DNA of 64,000 nucleotides, from NCBI GenBank assembly GCA_903772945.1, contig CAICTM010000288.1, forward strand, positions 1-64,000, written 5' to 3'. The stretch is from Seminavis robusta (lineage: Eukaryota; Bacillariophyta; Bacillariophyceae; Naviculales; Naviculaceae). Shown here in pieces: positions 1 to 10,972 of the stretch (positions are counted from its first letter, which is position 1; every line of letters starts with the position of its first letter). The notes under the pieces are model-generated. The model was not told where the DNA came from, ran no database searches, and worked only from the letters and a program-made list of their open reading frames with translations. A program made the position numbers and the translations under genes.

Positions 1-26
1 CAATGCGCATTTTCTCTTGTTTGTAG

Positions 27-906
27 AGCAAGCTCGGAGCTCAGACTCTTTGCAACATGGCCTACCTTTACTTTCAGTCCGGAGAGCTGCTGGCTGCTGA
101 GGCCACCTTTCGCGATGCTTTAGACATTTACCGTGCGGTTTGGTCCTCTGACGCAGATAGAGGTAAGCTTTAGCGACCGTGTTCTTGCACGAGGAAGTTG
201 AAGTGAAGTCTCACACGTCCCTTCTTCAATCCTTTGGTTGCTACAGACTCTTGCATGGCTCAATTGACCGATTGCCTCTGCAACATTGGAAGCATCGAGA
301 ACAAGCGCAAAAGGTATTCTCAAGCGATTTCTTCCTTCAATGAGGCCCTCGACGTGAGTTGCTCTGATGCGTGGCTGTGGAGTTTGGTCGAGCTCCATGA
401 ACATCACAGTCCAGCTAACCTTGCTTTCTTCTCTCAACCATCCACAGCTCCAACGGAGGTGTCATGGGAAGCGATCATCCTCGGGTCATTGCCACCCTCG
501 ACAACCTTGCCTTTAGCTATTCCAAAAACAGGGACTACACCGCAGCGCTCAGTGTAAGTACTAATGCCTGGCGGTGATGTGCTTTGACCGTCTTGGTAGT
601 GTGGCTCGATGTAACTCACCCATTGATTCACTTTTCCAGTGCTACAAGGAAATGCAGGCGGCACAAGTGTCCCACTACAATATCTTCTCGGAGGCATGCT
701 GTGAGACGCTTCGCAAGCAAAACCTGATGTACGAGAAGTTGAAGAACCTGAATGGTGCAATGGAGACCACCCAGGAGGCGCTTCTCTTGCAAAAGACCAT
801 GCTTCCTCCGGATAGCCCAGTTGTTATCCAAACCAAAGAAATGCTGGAGTCAATACAAAAGAAGATGGGAAGGCAAAGCAGTTCCCGGAATCTTCGCCAC
901 ATTTAG
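27..906 (+). CDS. TPR (kinesin-light-chain-like) protein, 3' end
   Basis: The 3' part of a tetratricopeptide-repeat protein; the 5' end lies before the window. Exons read as 27-162, 247-353, 448-553 and 640-906, all with GT donors and AG acceptors, ending in TAG. Helical repeat pairs are visible, such as CNMAYLYFQSGELLAAEATF, followed by a copy around IATLDNLAFSYSKNRDYTAA, the spacing typical of kinesin-light-chain-type TPRs. TPRs are protein-docking scaffolds; the partner cannot be told. The junction between the second and third exons does not keep frame with the only good donor (353/354) and acceptor (447/448), so that border is uncertain or the sequence has an indel. The family call is firm; the exact model is not. 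Confidence 0.7.
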
Positions 907-1310
907 CTTGTGATTGCTTTCGGATAGGTCGTAGTGGCCTCACCTCTAGAAGTCTATCCTGTAGGTAGATTGATTAGATTCATTCTTGTAAACTTAAAAC
1001 TATGTGAAACCTATGACACCCATAACCACAGCTAGCTAGCCAGATAGGTAGGCAGGCAAGCAAAATATACGATTGAACAGCACCGCCATGGAGCAACTAA
1101 CGAAATTCAATAATCACCGATCACATCAAATTGGGTAAATGTACACTGCTTGTCATAATCACACCTGAATACTGAGTCCACACCAGTAGCCTCCTTAATC
1201 ATCAGAATTCGAAATGTCTCCTCCTCTCTTCAATCGAGCTCGAGAGCCTAGCTAGATACATGTAGTAACCAACTACTTTTGTGGGTAGTTCGTCAGTATT
1301 CGCAAAATGC
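907..1310. other. intergenic, 3' flank of the TPR gene
   Basis: No convincing coding signal. It contains a short CTAGCTAGC-type palindrome near 1031-1040 and otherwise unremarkable sequence. Confidence 0.5.
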
Positions 1311-2720
1311 AGTCCTTATAATCTACAGGTTGTCAACAATTCTACCGGAAGGGCATCCATTCTCTTGAGCCCAATTGACAACCCGCCAACGTTTGTTTTG
1401 TCGTGCCCTATTCAAGTGTCCTCTTTATCCCAAGGGACAACATTTTCTCTGGCCCATTGCCAGGAGTTCCAGATGCCCACCCTAAGCAGCAGCATACGCA
1501 CACGTCCGCGATCCCAGGGGCATCCGTTTTCCCTAGCCCATTTCAACAACCACTCGCATAACTCTCCTCAGCTTGCCCTTAAACATGTCCGTGCATCCCT
1601 GATGACACCCCGTTGTCTCTGGCCCATTTCAAAGTATCAAGGACACTGCGTAAGCTGCATGTGTTCTGCGACTGTCCAGGGCCAGTTCCAGCATATATTC
1701 CATCGCGTGTATCACTTTCTGCGCATACTGGCAATTTGTGTGTGTGATGGACACATCATGGTAAGTCACTGAATGTTTTAGCGCGAAAGCCTGATTGACT
1801 CAGGGAGTATTTTCGATGGCACAGCAGCAGTTAGATCTTTAAGTCAGCAGGCGCGGCACATGTCGATATAGAATAGCCATTTCAGGCGCCATTCTGGGTG
1901 CATCCATTTCAGGTTTCCAGATGTCCACCTTCTAGGCTGCACCTGAGCAGATATTTGCACTCATTTTCCCGAATTGCGAAGTGCAGTTTCTACGTATGCG
2001 CATTTCCAATCAAAGGACGGGTCATACCACCCTGAGCAGCTCCTCTTGCAAGGTTTTCGACGACTTTACCTATCTAGGGCAACCGCCATTTTCCCTGGCC
2101 CATTGCAGCAACGCCAAATGGCCATGCCTAGCAGCTACACTGCATGTATCATGATTCCACCGAAAGCCTCTTTGGTGGGCCCACCGCATCACTGGAATAC
2201 TCCCATATTTGGCAATTGCTGCGCAGACGTTGTGATCGGTGGGCGTTTTGTTGCTGGAGTCGTCACTGTACCAGTATTTGGCACAGTCAACATTGTAGAA
2301 TGCAGCACTATGAACGGTATCGGTGCTGGTTGCTGGAATTTTCTTATGGTTCTGATGGCGGACAAGGGGAGCATCCTTCACAGTAGAACAGAATTTTTCA
2401 TAGAGCTCCTTCATCTGTTTGTTGACCCCTCCAACAAAGGCATACTGTCCCATGCCCACAAGGGGAAGGATATCATTGATCCAGATATCTTCATTCTCCA
2501 AAAGTGTGGAAAATGCCTCTGCACGCTGGGCTGCTAGTTGCTGTTCGATTTGCTCCTTGACAGAATCCATGAACCGAAGCTTTTGTTTGAGCTGTTCATA
2601 GTCTCGGTTTTGGACCATCTTTTGTAAAGAGTCTTCACAAGAGGAAAGTGCAGCGTCAAACGACGTGAACAGAGAAGCAGATTCGTCTTCGCCCGGTATC
2701 TTCAAGACAAAAGCTTGCAC
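1311..2720 (-). pseudogene. ankyrin-repeat gene with decayed 3' half
   Basis: On the minus strand an open frame runs 2720-2070. It has a coiled N-terminal part, an F-box-like segment near IWINDILPLVGMGQYAF, then ankyrin repeats of the stramenopile type ending LLQWARENGG at about 2100. The first ATG in that frame is at 2618; the frame opens at 2720 with GTG, so the true start may lie in another exon. After the stop at 2070 the repeat motif does not end: degenerate copies of W-A-[RQ]-[ED]-N-G-C-P and GGHLE recur on the same strand near 1915, 1630, 1540, 1485, 1450 and 1360, in shifting frames with stops. I infer a longer ankyrin protein whose C-terminal repeats have lost coding capacity. The remaining frame could still encode a short protein. 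Confidence 0.7.
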
Positions 2721-3114
2721 CCGACAAGCATTTGTGCTTCTTGGGATCTGGAGGATGCGTGGAATGGGAGATCGACTTGGTTTTGGCCCTTTGCTGATGC
2801 TGGGAAGGCAACATGGTGAGTGTCTTGTAGTGGAAAGGCACTGGGTGTCAGAGAGAGAGGTAAGATCGGGGGATGTGCGGAGTTAGCTTTGTTTCGTTGC
2901 CGTGTAAGGTCGCAGCAGGGAAGGTAAGAGACGACACATGCAGAGGAGGGCAGGGGGTCAAGGGCGAATGCCGCTTGTTGAAATGTCACGGCTGGTGCTG
3001 GCTTGCTGTCGTTGTGGTCTTCGGCAAGGATATCGCTTCAACAGCTCTGCCGCGTTGGCATTGGCTTCTCTTTGGGTTTTTCAATGCTTTTGCACCAAGT
3101 CACCAATAACGACC

Positions 3115-5684
3115 ATGGAGGACACCAGTAGCGATGCACCAACGAGACGACGGCGACCACGCCTAGCCATTGCTCAAGGCGATGCAGTTCCTACGTCGGA
3201 CAGTGACGTGCCAAAGAGAAGATCCCGACGGAGAAAGAAGCGACGTCCCAAAGATTTGGACCCTCCATTTATTCAGATTTTTGCCCAAGTGGCGTTGACA
3301 CTGGGCACCCTGTGCCTGGCTACTTACTACTTGTGGCATAGCCTATTCCCCAGTGGCTTGTTTTTCGAAGAAACCTATGAAGAAGTAGTAGAAGATGTCT
3401 ATGATGACGATGTGACGGTTAATGCACAATTGAACGAAGAAGCCATGGAGGCAACAAATAATGTGTCACCCACAGCCGCACCGACAATCCCCACAGCACC
3501 ACCACTTCCTGTTTGGGATCTAGGAGATGCATCCAAGTACGATGCCTTTCGTATTGCCGAAATGCACGGATACTCTACACCCGCATCGGACTCTACCCGA
3601 GAATTTTGGAGCACAGCCGAAAGCCTCCGAAATCAATTTGCCGAATTGTATGGAGGAGAAAATGCGGTGCGAGCCATGATGGAGCGAGGACTGACCATGT
3701 TTCCTCGGAAAAGCGAAGCACTGAATGGGAAGCCTCCCAGTGATCTGGTCAGCACTGCATGTCGAATTCGTCGTGCCAAGAAAGAACAAAGACCCTTCAA
3801 ATTTACATTTGGAGGCTACTCGGTAACTGTTGGAAGAGGCAACTATTTTGGACAGTCCTTTCCATTTGTCATGGGCAAAATTCTGAAAAACCCGTTCCAA
3901 GATCTGGGTGTGGAGTTATCCGTCATGAATGCTGCCATTGGAGGGTAAGCATTCAATAAATGTACCCAAGAAGAACAATCCACTCTTCCCAATAACTAAC
4001 CCAAGCTCACCTGTTTCCTTCACAGCTGCCCAAGTTTTCCTTACGGGTTTTGCAAAAATGAACACTGGGGAGAAGACAGTGACGTGGTGTCTTGGGATTT
4101 TAGTATGAACGAAGCTGGAGGCGTGGCGGAGGGACTAGAGGCATACCTACGACACACCATGACGCTCTCACACCGTCCCAAGCTGATTGTCAAGGATACA
4201 CAAATGGCTGACAAGAGACGTGAGCTCTTGGGAACATATGTGGAAATGGGTAGCATTGACGATCCAGTGGTGTTGCACAGTGATCCTGCCGTTCGACCAT
4301 TTTTGGATCGCAGGGACAGTTGGCGTCCGATTGGATTTCAAAGCTGGAGAAAGTTTGGATCGCCTCCTGGGGCCCCGGGTCAAGCGCTGCATCATCCAGC
4401 TGTCAAAGAGCATGAAATGCTAGGATGGATGTTGGCAATGCATTTCCTTAGCGCTCTCGAGCTGGTGGCTGCGGCTCAAGATGGAAGTACAGAAGAAACT
4501 CTACAATTCACATGCCCGACGGACGACGAGGAAACCCAGAACCGATTGACAACCAATCTGCTGCCTCCTCCCGTCACCGTCAATGCCGCCACCATGGAAT
4601 CGTGGTCTTCTCTCTTCTACGGGGTACCTAATAGCCCGGATGTGGCCGATGCTGAGTCGGCAAAGGACCAAATTTGGAAAATGAACCCAGTACATTGCCG
4701 AACTTCCTATGACCCCATCGTGGACAAGGCTGGAAGCCTGACCTCCATTGTGGTGTCCGGATCTGCAGGCGAAAACTTGGACCCTATGCTTCCAAAAGGT
4801 AGGACCGAAGAATTGCCATCACTTGCTTACACAGTACTGTGCCACAGCTTGTGTATGACTTACACAATATGAACATTTTTCGCTGCCGTAAAGGTCACTT
4901 TTTCTACAATCAAGCCTGGGTTTTGGATTTGAGCGAAGGGGAGAAGGAGGCCAAACGAAAGCTAGATCGATTCGGAGGCCTCGGCTACTTGGACTCCAAA
5001 AAAGCGTATCGAGGATTGTTCACATCTGGAACTTTCCGGTTGCTTCTACCGTTTTACTACGACGACAACTCGCATGGCAACGACAAACCACGTCCAAACG
5101 TTGGTGACTCGGCCCGAGATTGGTATCAGACAATTGTGCTGTGCGAAGTGAATGAGAAGAGAGGTTCGGGTGCTTGTGACGTTGCCAAGGATATTACGTT
5201 CAAAACGGGAGGTATCAATGCAACCAAGGTCGCCAAACTGAATACTCCGGGGACACTGTATTTAGGGAAGAAAATCTGCACATACATTGACGTCCCAGAG
5301 GATGCCAAGATCTCGTCACGCGAAGCAATGTTGTTGGAAGACCCCCTTCTTCCGGACGACCGGAAGCTTGAGTTGACAGAGGCAGTCAAATCTGGTCTGG
5401 TCGAAGTGGGTCTCTCCTTGGAGCTGCATGTCCACAATCACTTTCTCGTGGCCCGGGAAACGGCGTGCTCGATTTCCCAGGTAGTCTGGGAACAACGCAC
5501 CCCTGACGGTCCTAGGTTACCCCTGCCAACCAAGAATCGAGCAGAAGCAAACACGGACAAGTCCAGCAACACCAAAACGGAAGAACTTGACGAGGACGAA
5601 GTGGCCAACGCAGCGGCGCAACCAGAACGGAAGCCGCTTGCCGAGTATCTTGATCCGGGGGACGAAGAAGAAGACGCTTTATAA
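3115..5684 (+). CDS. SGNH-hydrolase-like type II membrane protein, copy 1
   Basis: Three exons (3115-3944, 4026-4798, 4894-5684) give 797 residues. The start is the ATG in GACCATGG at 3115. A basic Arg/Lys-rich tail is followed by one membrane helix (about 52-78), an acidic stalk, then a lumenal SGNH-like domain: GGYSVTVGRGNYFGQSFPF with candidate nucleophile Ser236, a conserved DVVSWDFSMNE block, and HEMLGWMLAMHF with a candidate catalytic His406. A second domain with beta-rich, Cys-containing sequence (GWVLDLSEG..., VLCEVNEKRGSGACD) follows. SGNH enzymes are esterases or acyltransferases; the substrate is unknown, though cell-wall or glycan deacylation in the secretory path would fit an anchored lumenal enzyme. 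Related to the genes at 7049 and 32770. Confidence 0.75.
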
Positions 5685-5936
5685 ACGAGTGGAAGTGTCT
5701 CGAATGCTCTTCTGTAGTCCTAGCTAGCAAATACAGTAGCAACAGTTCTAACTAGTTGTAATTGTAGCCCAATGTGCCAACGAAACAGCAACAATTGTTT
5801 ACAATTTGAATTCGAGGGGTTATTCAACTTTTAAACCACCAAAACCGACGTCAACCTAGAACTGCTTGGGATGCTGGAACCATCATCATCATCATCATCC
5901 AATCCTACCATACGGTATCATCCATCAAATGATGAT
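5685..5936. other. convergent 3' region with CAT microsatellite
   Basis: Short space between two genes whose 3' ends face each other. A (CAT)6 run lies at about 5881-5899. No other signal seen. Confidence 0.6.
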
Positions 5937-6826
5937 CTAATATGACATGTGCTTTTTGACACTGGCAGGGTCCACATCACCGGCGTCAAACTTTGATCGA
6001 TCAAACTTGGGTGGCTCAATGGTATCCAAACTAGTCTTTCCAAGGGGCCCTTCGCAACTAACTTGTCCATTCATGGGGAGACTGCCCCATTTTCCCATGG
6101 GGATGGCTTGTTGGGAGATATCCTTATTGTCGCGACATGCCTGCAATAGATCCCGTACCGATTGGGGTGTCAAACATTCGTAGTAATCATCATTCATTTG
6201 CAACATGGGTGCATTGGCACAAGCGCCCAAGCACTCTACTTCGAGGAGAGAGAACATGCCATCCGCAGTGGTTTCTCCATTTTTGATTCCCAACTCGTCT
6301 TGGATGGTTGCCATGATTTCTTCCGATCCGCAAATCATGCAGGGAGTGGTACCGCAGACTTGCAAAAAGTAGGTTCCGACGGGTGTTCGATGAAACATGG
6401 TGTAGAAACTGGCGACTTCGTAGACACGGACGGGTGCCACTTCGCAGACTTGAGCGACCTTGTTCATGGCGGCCAGTGGGAGCCATCCTCCGTATTGTCG
6501 CTGGGCCAAATCCAACAAGGGGATCATGGCGGCCTGTTTGTAATTGTCGGGATACTTTTGCAACAGAGCCTTAACACGCTTGTAGTTTTCGGGTGTGAAA
6601 TCGAAATGTGTCGTCTGGTTGTTGTAGGATGTGTTGATGTGCTGTGATGTGAATGAATACGACCATCAGAAAGAGATAGAAAGTGTAAGATGAAAAAGCC
6701 GATCGCTGATCCATTTGCCACAAGAGAACAATCAAAACTTACAAAGGCCTTGTCGCCAGCACGACGGACTTGGGTCCGTACCACCGACTTGGTAGTATTC
6801 TGAAGAGCAAGCTTGGAGAGAAACAT
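5937..6826 (-). CDS. NDUFV2: NADH:ubiquinone oxidoreductase 24 kDa subunit (NDUFV2/NuoE)
   Basis: Two exons on the minus strand, 6826-6743 and 6641-5937, give 262 residues, close to the usual mitochondrial length. Exon 1 (28 codons, Arg/Lys-rich, no acids before the boundary except one Asp) is a mitochondrial presequence. The body is a thioredoxin-fold [2Fe-2S] protein: the cluster cysteines are Cys124 and Cys129 (VCGTTPC) and Cys165 and Cys169 (ECLGAC), with the spacing of the family. It carries cluster N1a in the peripheral arm of complex I and works with the 51 kDa flavoprotein. Nuclear encoded and divergent from the SGNH-like gene at 7049, with about 220 bases between starts. Confidence 0.95.
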
Positions 6827-7048
6827 GGCTACTTGGTTGTTACAGTACTTGTTTCTAATGATGGCGACAAGTGGACAAAATGAATAGGACGATCGAAGAG
6901 AGGGACAACCGACGGCCGGCTGATTCCCATTGTGACGATTGCTCCCAAAGATCGGAGGGTCCTCTCATTAGCCCTAGCCTTAGTGCTCAATGTTTGAATC
7001 CTTCGCCTCCTTCATTTTTCTTTACTTTTTCAAAGAAGGCAAAAAGCA

Positions 7049-9380
7049 ATGACGCAAAGAAGAAGAGACCCCATCACCGACGCTTCCTCTCGAAGCGGCA
7101 GCAGCAGCGCTAGTAGCAGCATGTCCAGTCTACCAGATCCTGGCCAGTCACCAAGCAGAGGCAGGTCGCGGCGCAAGAGGCGATCCACCAACGGGAGACG
7201 CCACAATAATAATGATCATGAAGAACCCTTTTGGTGGACATTTGCCAAGGTGGGAGGGTATCTCCTCATTTTCTGTGCCACGTGTTACATTTTACTACTC
7301 CAACGACGCTTGTCCTCGTCGGCAGCCCAGGAGGAATCTTTTCTTCGACACGAAACGTTACAAGGCAACAACAACCACAACAACAATCAAGGCGGACTGC
7401 CACACCGTCCCAAATCGAATCCTCCACCGCTTCTAGTGCCCAGCATTGGAGTCTATGAACAAGAATTGGCGCGGCAAGACACCTTTGGAATTGCCTACCA
7501 GTATCTATTACCCCAAAATTACAGTATTGAAACTGCTTCCCAAAAGAAGGCAAACAAGAAACTCTCGGGGTTTGCCAAAGAATCGGCATTGCTGCTCCAA
7601 CAATTCACAACACTAGTGGGAGGAGAAGAGGAGGCAAGAGCCATCTTGCAGCGCAGTCTACTCAGTCAAGCTCCTTCCTCCTCCCAAAACAAAGAGGGGG
7701 CTCCTCGCAATCTCGCCACCCGCTTGCAACACATTCTCCACCAAAAGGATGGTGCATTCCAGGTTGTCATTCTTGGTAGCACAGCAGCCGCAGGGTCAGG
7801 AGTGCTCCACAATCAATCCTATGCCTCTGTCCTGCAAAACAACATGGAACCAATCTTTCAATCGGTCGGTATTCGCTGGAATGTTACCAACTTGGCCATT
7901 GAAGACACGGCCGAGTTTCCCACCATTTGGTGCCTCGATCATTTCATTTCTACAATACAATTTCCTGATGTCATAATCTGGGATTATGGATACACATCCA
8001 CTGCGGATAGTCTGGAGGCATTTCTACGCAATGTAGTCGCTGCCGCCACCCAGCACAATCGGCCGTTGCCCTTTTTGATCTTTCGAGACAACAAACACCC
8101 CACGTACAATGATCAACGAGACAGCCTGCTGCAGACATATGTCGATCACAATGTCTTGATGGAGCCTGTATTGGTGCATGCCGATCGGGCGGCAGCACCC
8201 TACTTTCGAATGAATCGAGAACATCTTCCAGTGGCGTTCCAGGGCTGGAGGTCCCATGCCACTTTACCAGGAGATGCTCGATTGACAGTTCCCCATCACG
8301 GCATGATTGGATGGCTGTTATCCATGCATCTGTTGAGTGCCCTGGAACTCGTCGTGGCCAGCCCACAGACTGGAATATTACCGGCATCCAAGCACAGCAG
8401 CCACTGTAGTAAGCTTGCCACCTCCCTTTGTCATTCAAAAGACCACTCGACAAAGTTGGACGTATGATCACGAACGGGGGGAAGAAATGATCTTGCAGTC
8501 CAATCCAGCCTGGTTCTCCTTGTTGGTCGGAGAGCCAGTGGAGGAAAAGGCAACCGCCAGTGCCGATTCCGAAGCAAACGACGGAACATCACCCTATAGA
8601 TTTGTGGCTCCAGGCATGCAATGCATGACCTCGTACATTACGGATCGAGCTCCGGACACATTGGACAAGTTGATTGTGTCGGGTGTGTCCAAGAGTATTC
8701 TCGATCTAGAAGAACTGAACAAAGACAGGCATCATTTAGTAGAAGAACTGTTGCTACCCAAAGGATCCTTGTTTTCCAAGGGATGGGTTCAAGATCTCGA
8801 CAAGGGTACCAAACGAAAAGTACACCTTTCCCAGCAACGAAAGGACGAGGCGCCCACGAGTAGCTCACATGCCATCAAAAAGGCTTACTTTGGTATGCCC
8901 CGGTCGGGGAGTTTAACGTTCTTCATTCCCCTTTCCAAAGGACAGGAACGAGCCGAAGCGGAATTGTTGTCGAAAGGCTTTGTGTCGGCTCGTGGGTACA
9001 TTGAAACGGTGACCCTTTGTGAGGCAGATCAGCCCGAATACAAGGACACCGAAGACACATGTCGATTGTCCAGAGACGCCAATATCGTGTTGGGAGATGA
9101 AGTAGCCTCTCCGGAACCACTCCCTGCCGACGTTTCCTTGTATTGTGCGACGATCCATGTTCCAGACCATTCCAATTTGGCCTTTAAACACGACGTCGTC
9201 CAAAAGACTACCAAGCAAAAGAAGAAAACCGGGAAGGCATCTCCGCAAGAGGATTCTGTTTCCGAGAAACCAGAAATTGGTCTATCTATTGAAATTTCCG
9301 TCAGGAGTATTCGGGGCACCTTTCGAGAGCCTTGTTCGATTGCACACGTCCTTTGGAACGAGGTTGACCAGGATGACTAA
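7049..9380 (+). CDS. SGNH-hydrolase-like membrane protein, copy 2 (altered active site)
   Basis: Paralogue of the gene at 3115, same strand. An Arg-rich cytosolic tail with Ser runs is followed by a membrane helix (about 68-88) and the lumenal domains. The nucleophile block reads ILGSTAAAGSGVLHNQSYA: the Ser of G-Y-S is replaced or shifted (Ser244/Thr245) and the G-N oxyanion pair is G-V. The His block HHGMIGWLLSMH is kept. The frame that starts at 7049 runs to 8467, but homology continues in another frame from about 8390 (VVSLPPPFV) to the stop at 9380. A short unrecognised intron or a one-base indel lies around 8385-8410. No introns match those of copy 1. It may be a catalytically dead relative, or a gene starting to decay. 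Functional inference is limited to the shared fold. Confidence 0.6.
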
Positions 9381-9623
9381 CTGGTTCCCTATTTGATAAC
9401 TTCGCCCTTTTTCTTTCTGAACTCGCTCGGGGATATTGTACTGTATTGGATCAATCAAACTCAGCATCAGTGTCGCCTAATTTAGGTTCCTGTATTTTCT
9501 GATATGGTTATTACCTCTCATCTCTCCAAGATCTCCAGTCTTTTTTGTTAACACGATAAAAGATCCTTTATTTAGCATCCAAAGTATTTCGATTTCCAAT
9601 TTCGTTCGTTTCAGCAGGCACAC

Positions 9624-10517
9624 TTAATCTTCACCCGGCTGCGAAACCAATTCCACTCCGGTATCATTCGAAGGAGTACTCTGGGAATCGACCCAATGAC
9701 GCGACCTCTGGGTGTTGGCACCGGCTTCGACCGCTTCCTTGTGCTGATGGACGGCATACGGCAATTGACATCCCAAACAGAGCAAGAAGATTGGGAGTAG
9801 GACCAATCGATTAATGATGGAAATGAGCATGGTCAAGACTCGGAAGGTACTCCAATCGCGTAGACGAAGCACACCCGAGACAAAGTCGGCCAAACTAAAG
9901 AGTCCAATAAAGAGAGCAAATCCGGCCAAAGATCGACTGATCCGAGGACCATCGGCGGGCAAGCTGTTGACGGATGCGTATACCAAGACGAGGGCAAATC
10001 CGAGACACAAGAATTCGAACGAGTCAATCCAAATGACAGTTCCAAAACTGATCAAATGGCTGACTTCGAGCGTCCTCCATCCGATATTGTCGTTGCTGGT
10101 GGGTGATACCCAATGTTGCAAATTGTACTCTAGCGAGAGCCAGTTTCCCCATTGAATAATTCCCAGATGCATGAATCGGGCAAAGAATTCCATGGCACAC
10201 CCGGAAATGACCAATACCCCAATGAACATGTGGGTGGACAAGAGACGGGTTCCACCGCGGCTGAGGACAATGGCCAGTTGGATCATGGGGATGGAAAAGA
10301 AGAGCCAGGAAAATGCATTGATGAATCCACCCGCAATTTCGAGGGCTTGATTCTCTCGACGAAACTGCCAGTCCTGTTGAATGTAGTCCGGATCCAGGAC
10401 GGTAAACTCGGCATAGTCAAAGAATTGCTTTTGTTGCAGCTTGACCATGTAAGTGACACTGAGGGATTGGCCCACCACAAAGAGGCAAGCGGCAAAGAGA
10501 CAGGCAATATCAATCAT
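9624..10517 (-). CDS. multi-pass membrane protein of unrecognised family, copy A
   Basis: Single-exon gene of 297 residues. Hydrophobic segments are visible at roughly 5-25, 62-82, 92-115, 157-182, 195-215 and 235-258, so about six membrane passes with a hydrophilic C-terminal tail. Shared with the two copies at 12795 and 14477: a start like M-[IVD]-D-x-x-C, an LDPDY/LDPDF/LNADF box, LMH(L/I/M)G followed by W-[LIV]-S, then GW-x2-LE-[VI], W-[IV]-DS-[FV]-E, and (G)F-x-x-FIG-x-[LF]-S-x-ADFV. The conserved Trp, Asp, Glu and His residues near membrane borders suggest a functional core rather than a mere anchor. I do not recognise the family and assign no function. Confidence 0.7.
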   Translation of the reverse strand: MIDIACLFAACLFVVGQSLSVTYMVKLQQKQFFDYAEFTVLDPDYIQQDWQFRRENQALEIAGGFINAFSWLFFSIPMIQLAIVLSRGGTRLLSTHMFIGVLVISGCAMEFFARFMHLGIIQWGNWLSLEYNLQHWVSPTSNDNIGWRTLEVSHLISFGTVIWIDSFEFLCLGFALVLVYASVNSLPADGPRISRSLAGFALFIGLFSLADFVSGVLRLRDWSTFRVLTMLISIINRLVLLPIFLLCLGCQLPYAVHQHKEAVEAGANTQRSRHWVDSQSTPSNDTGVELVSQPGED

Positions 10518-10972
10518 GGCTGTTGTAGATTACAATCTTGACCCAGCAGTAGATAAGATAAGATACGAGAGATAATCAGGAGCGGATAGACACACAACCT
10601 GATAGATGGGTAGCTTGACTGTGCGGTACGACTGTAATAACACGAGACCAACAAGGACAAGCAACGATGTCGAGTCTTTGGTTGGATCCAGCAATGCCCG
10701 TGCTTCTTGGAGGCAGACACGGTCCGCCGCATTTTCTAGCCATTCAGTGCTTTAAACTAAGCCAGCGAAGATACCAGCGACGATTGGATACGAGTTAGTC
10801 TTGTGTCATTGGTTCGAGAGGCTTTTGTGCGTCTTTTCCATTCGTTAATCCCATAACTTACACGCGATCCTTAAAAGTAATCAACGACCGGATCTTCTGA
10901 GAACAACGACAACAATCGCTTCCATCGAAACATGTTTTTTAGTCAGGATGAGCAACCCAGAATCATAACAAG
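10518..10972. other. divergent intergenic region
   Basis: 455 bases between the starts of copy A (minus) and the P-loop kinase (plus), so it must hold promoters for both. No TATA box or other motif could be named with confidence. Confidence 0.4.

Noticed and set aside
1281-1772. 163-codon open frame on the plus strand
   Set aside because: It is antisense to the decayed ankyrin repeats and has no protein family features.
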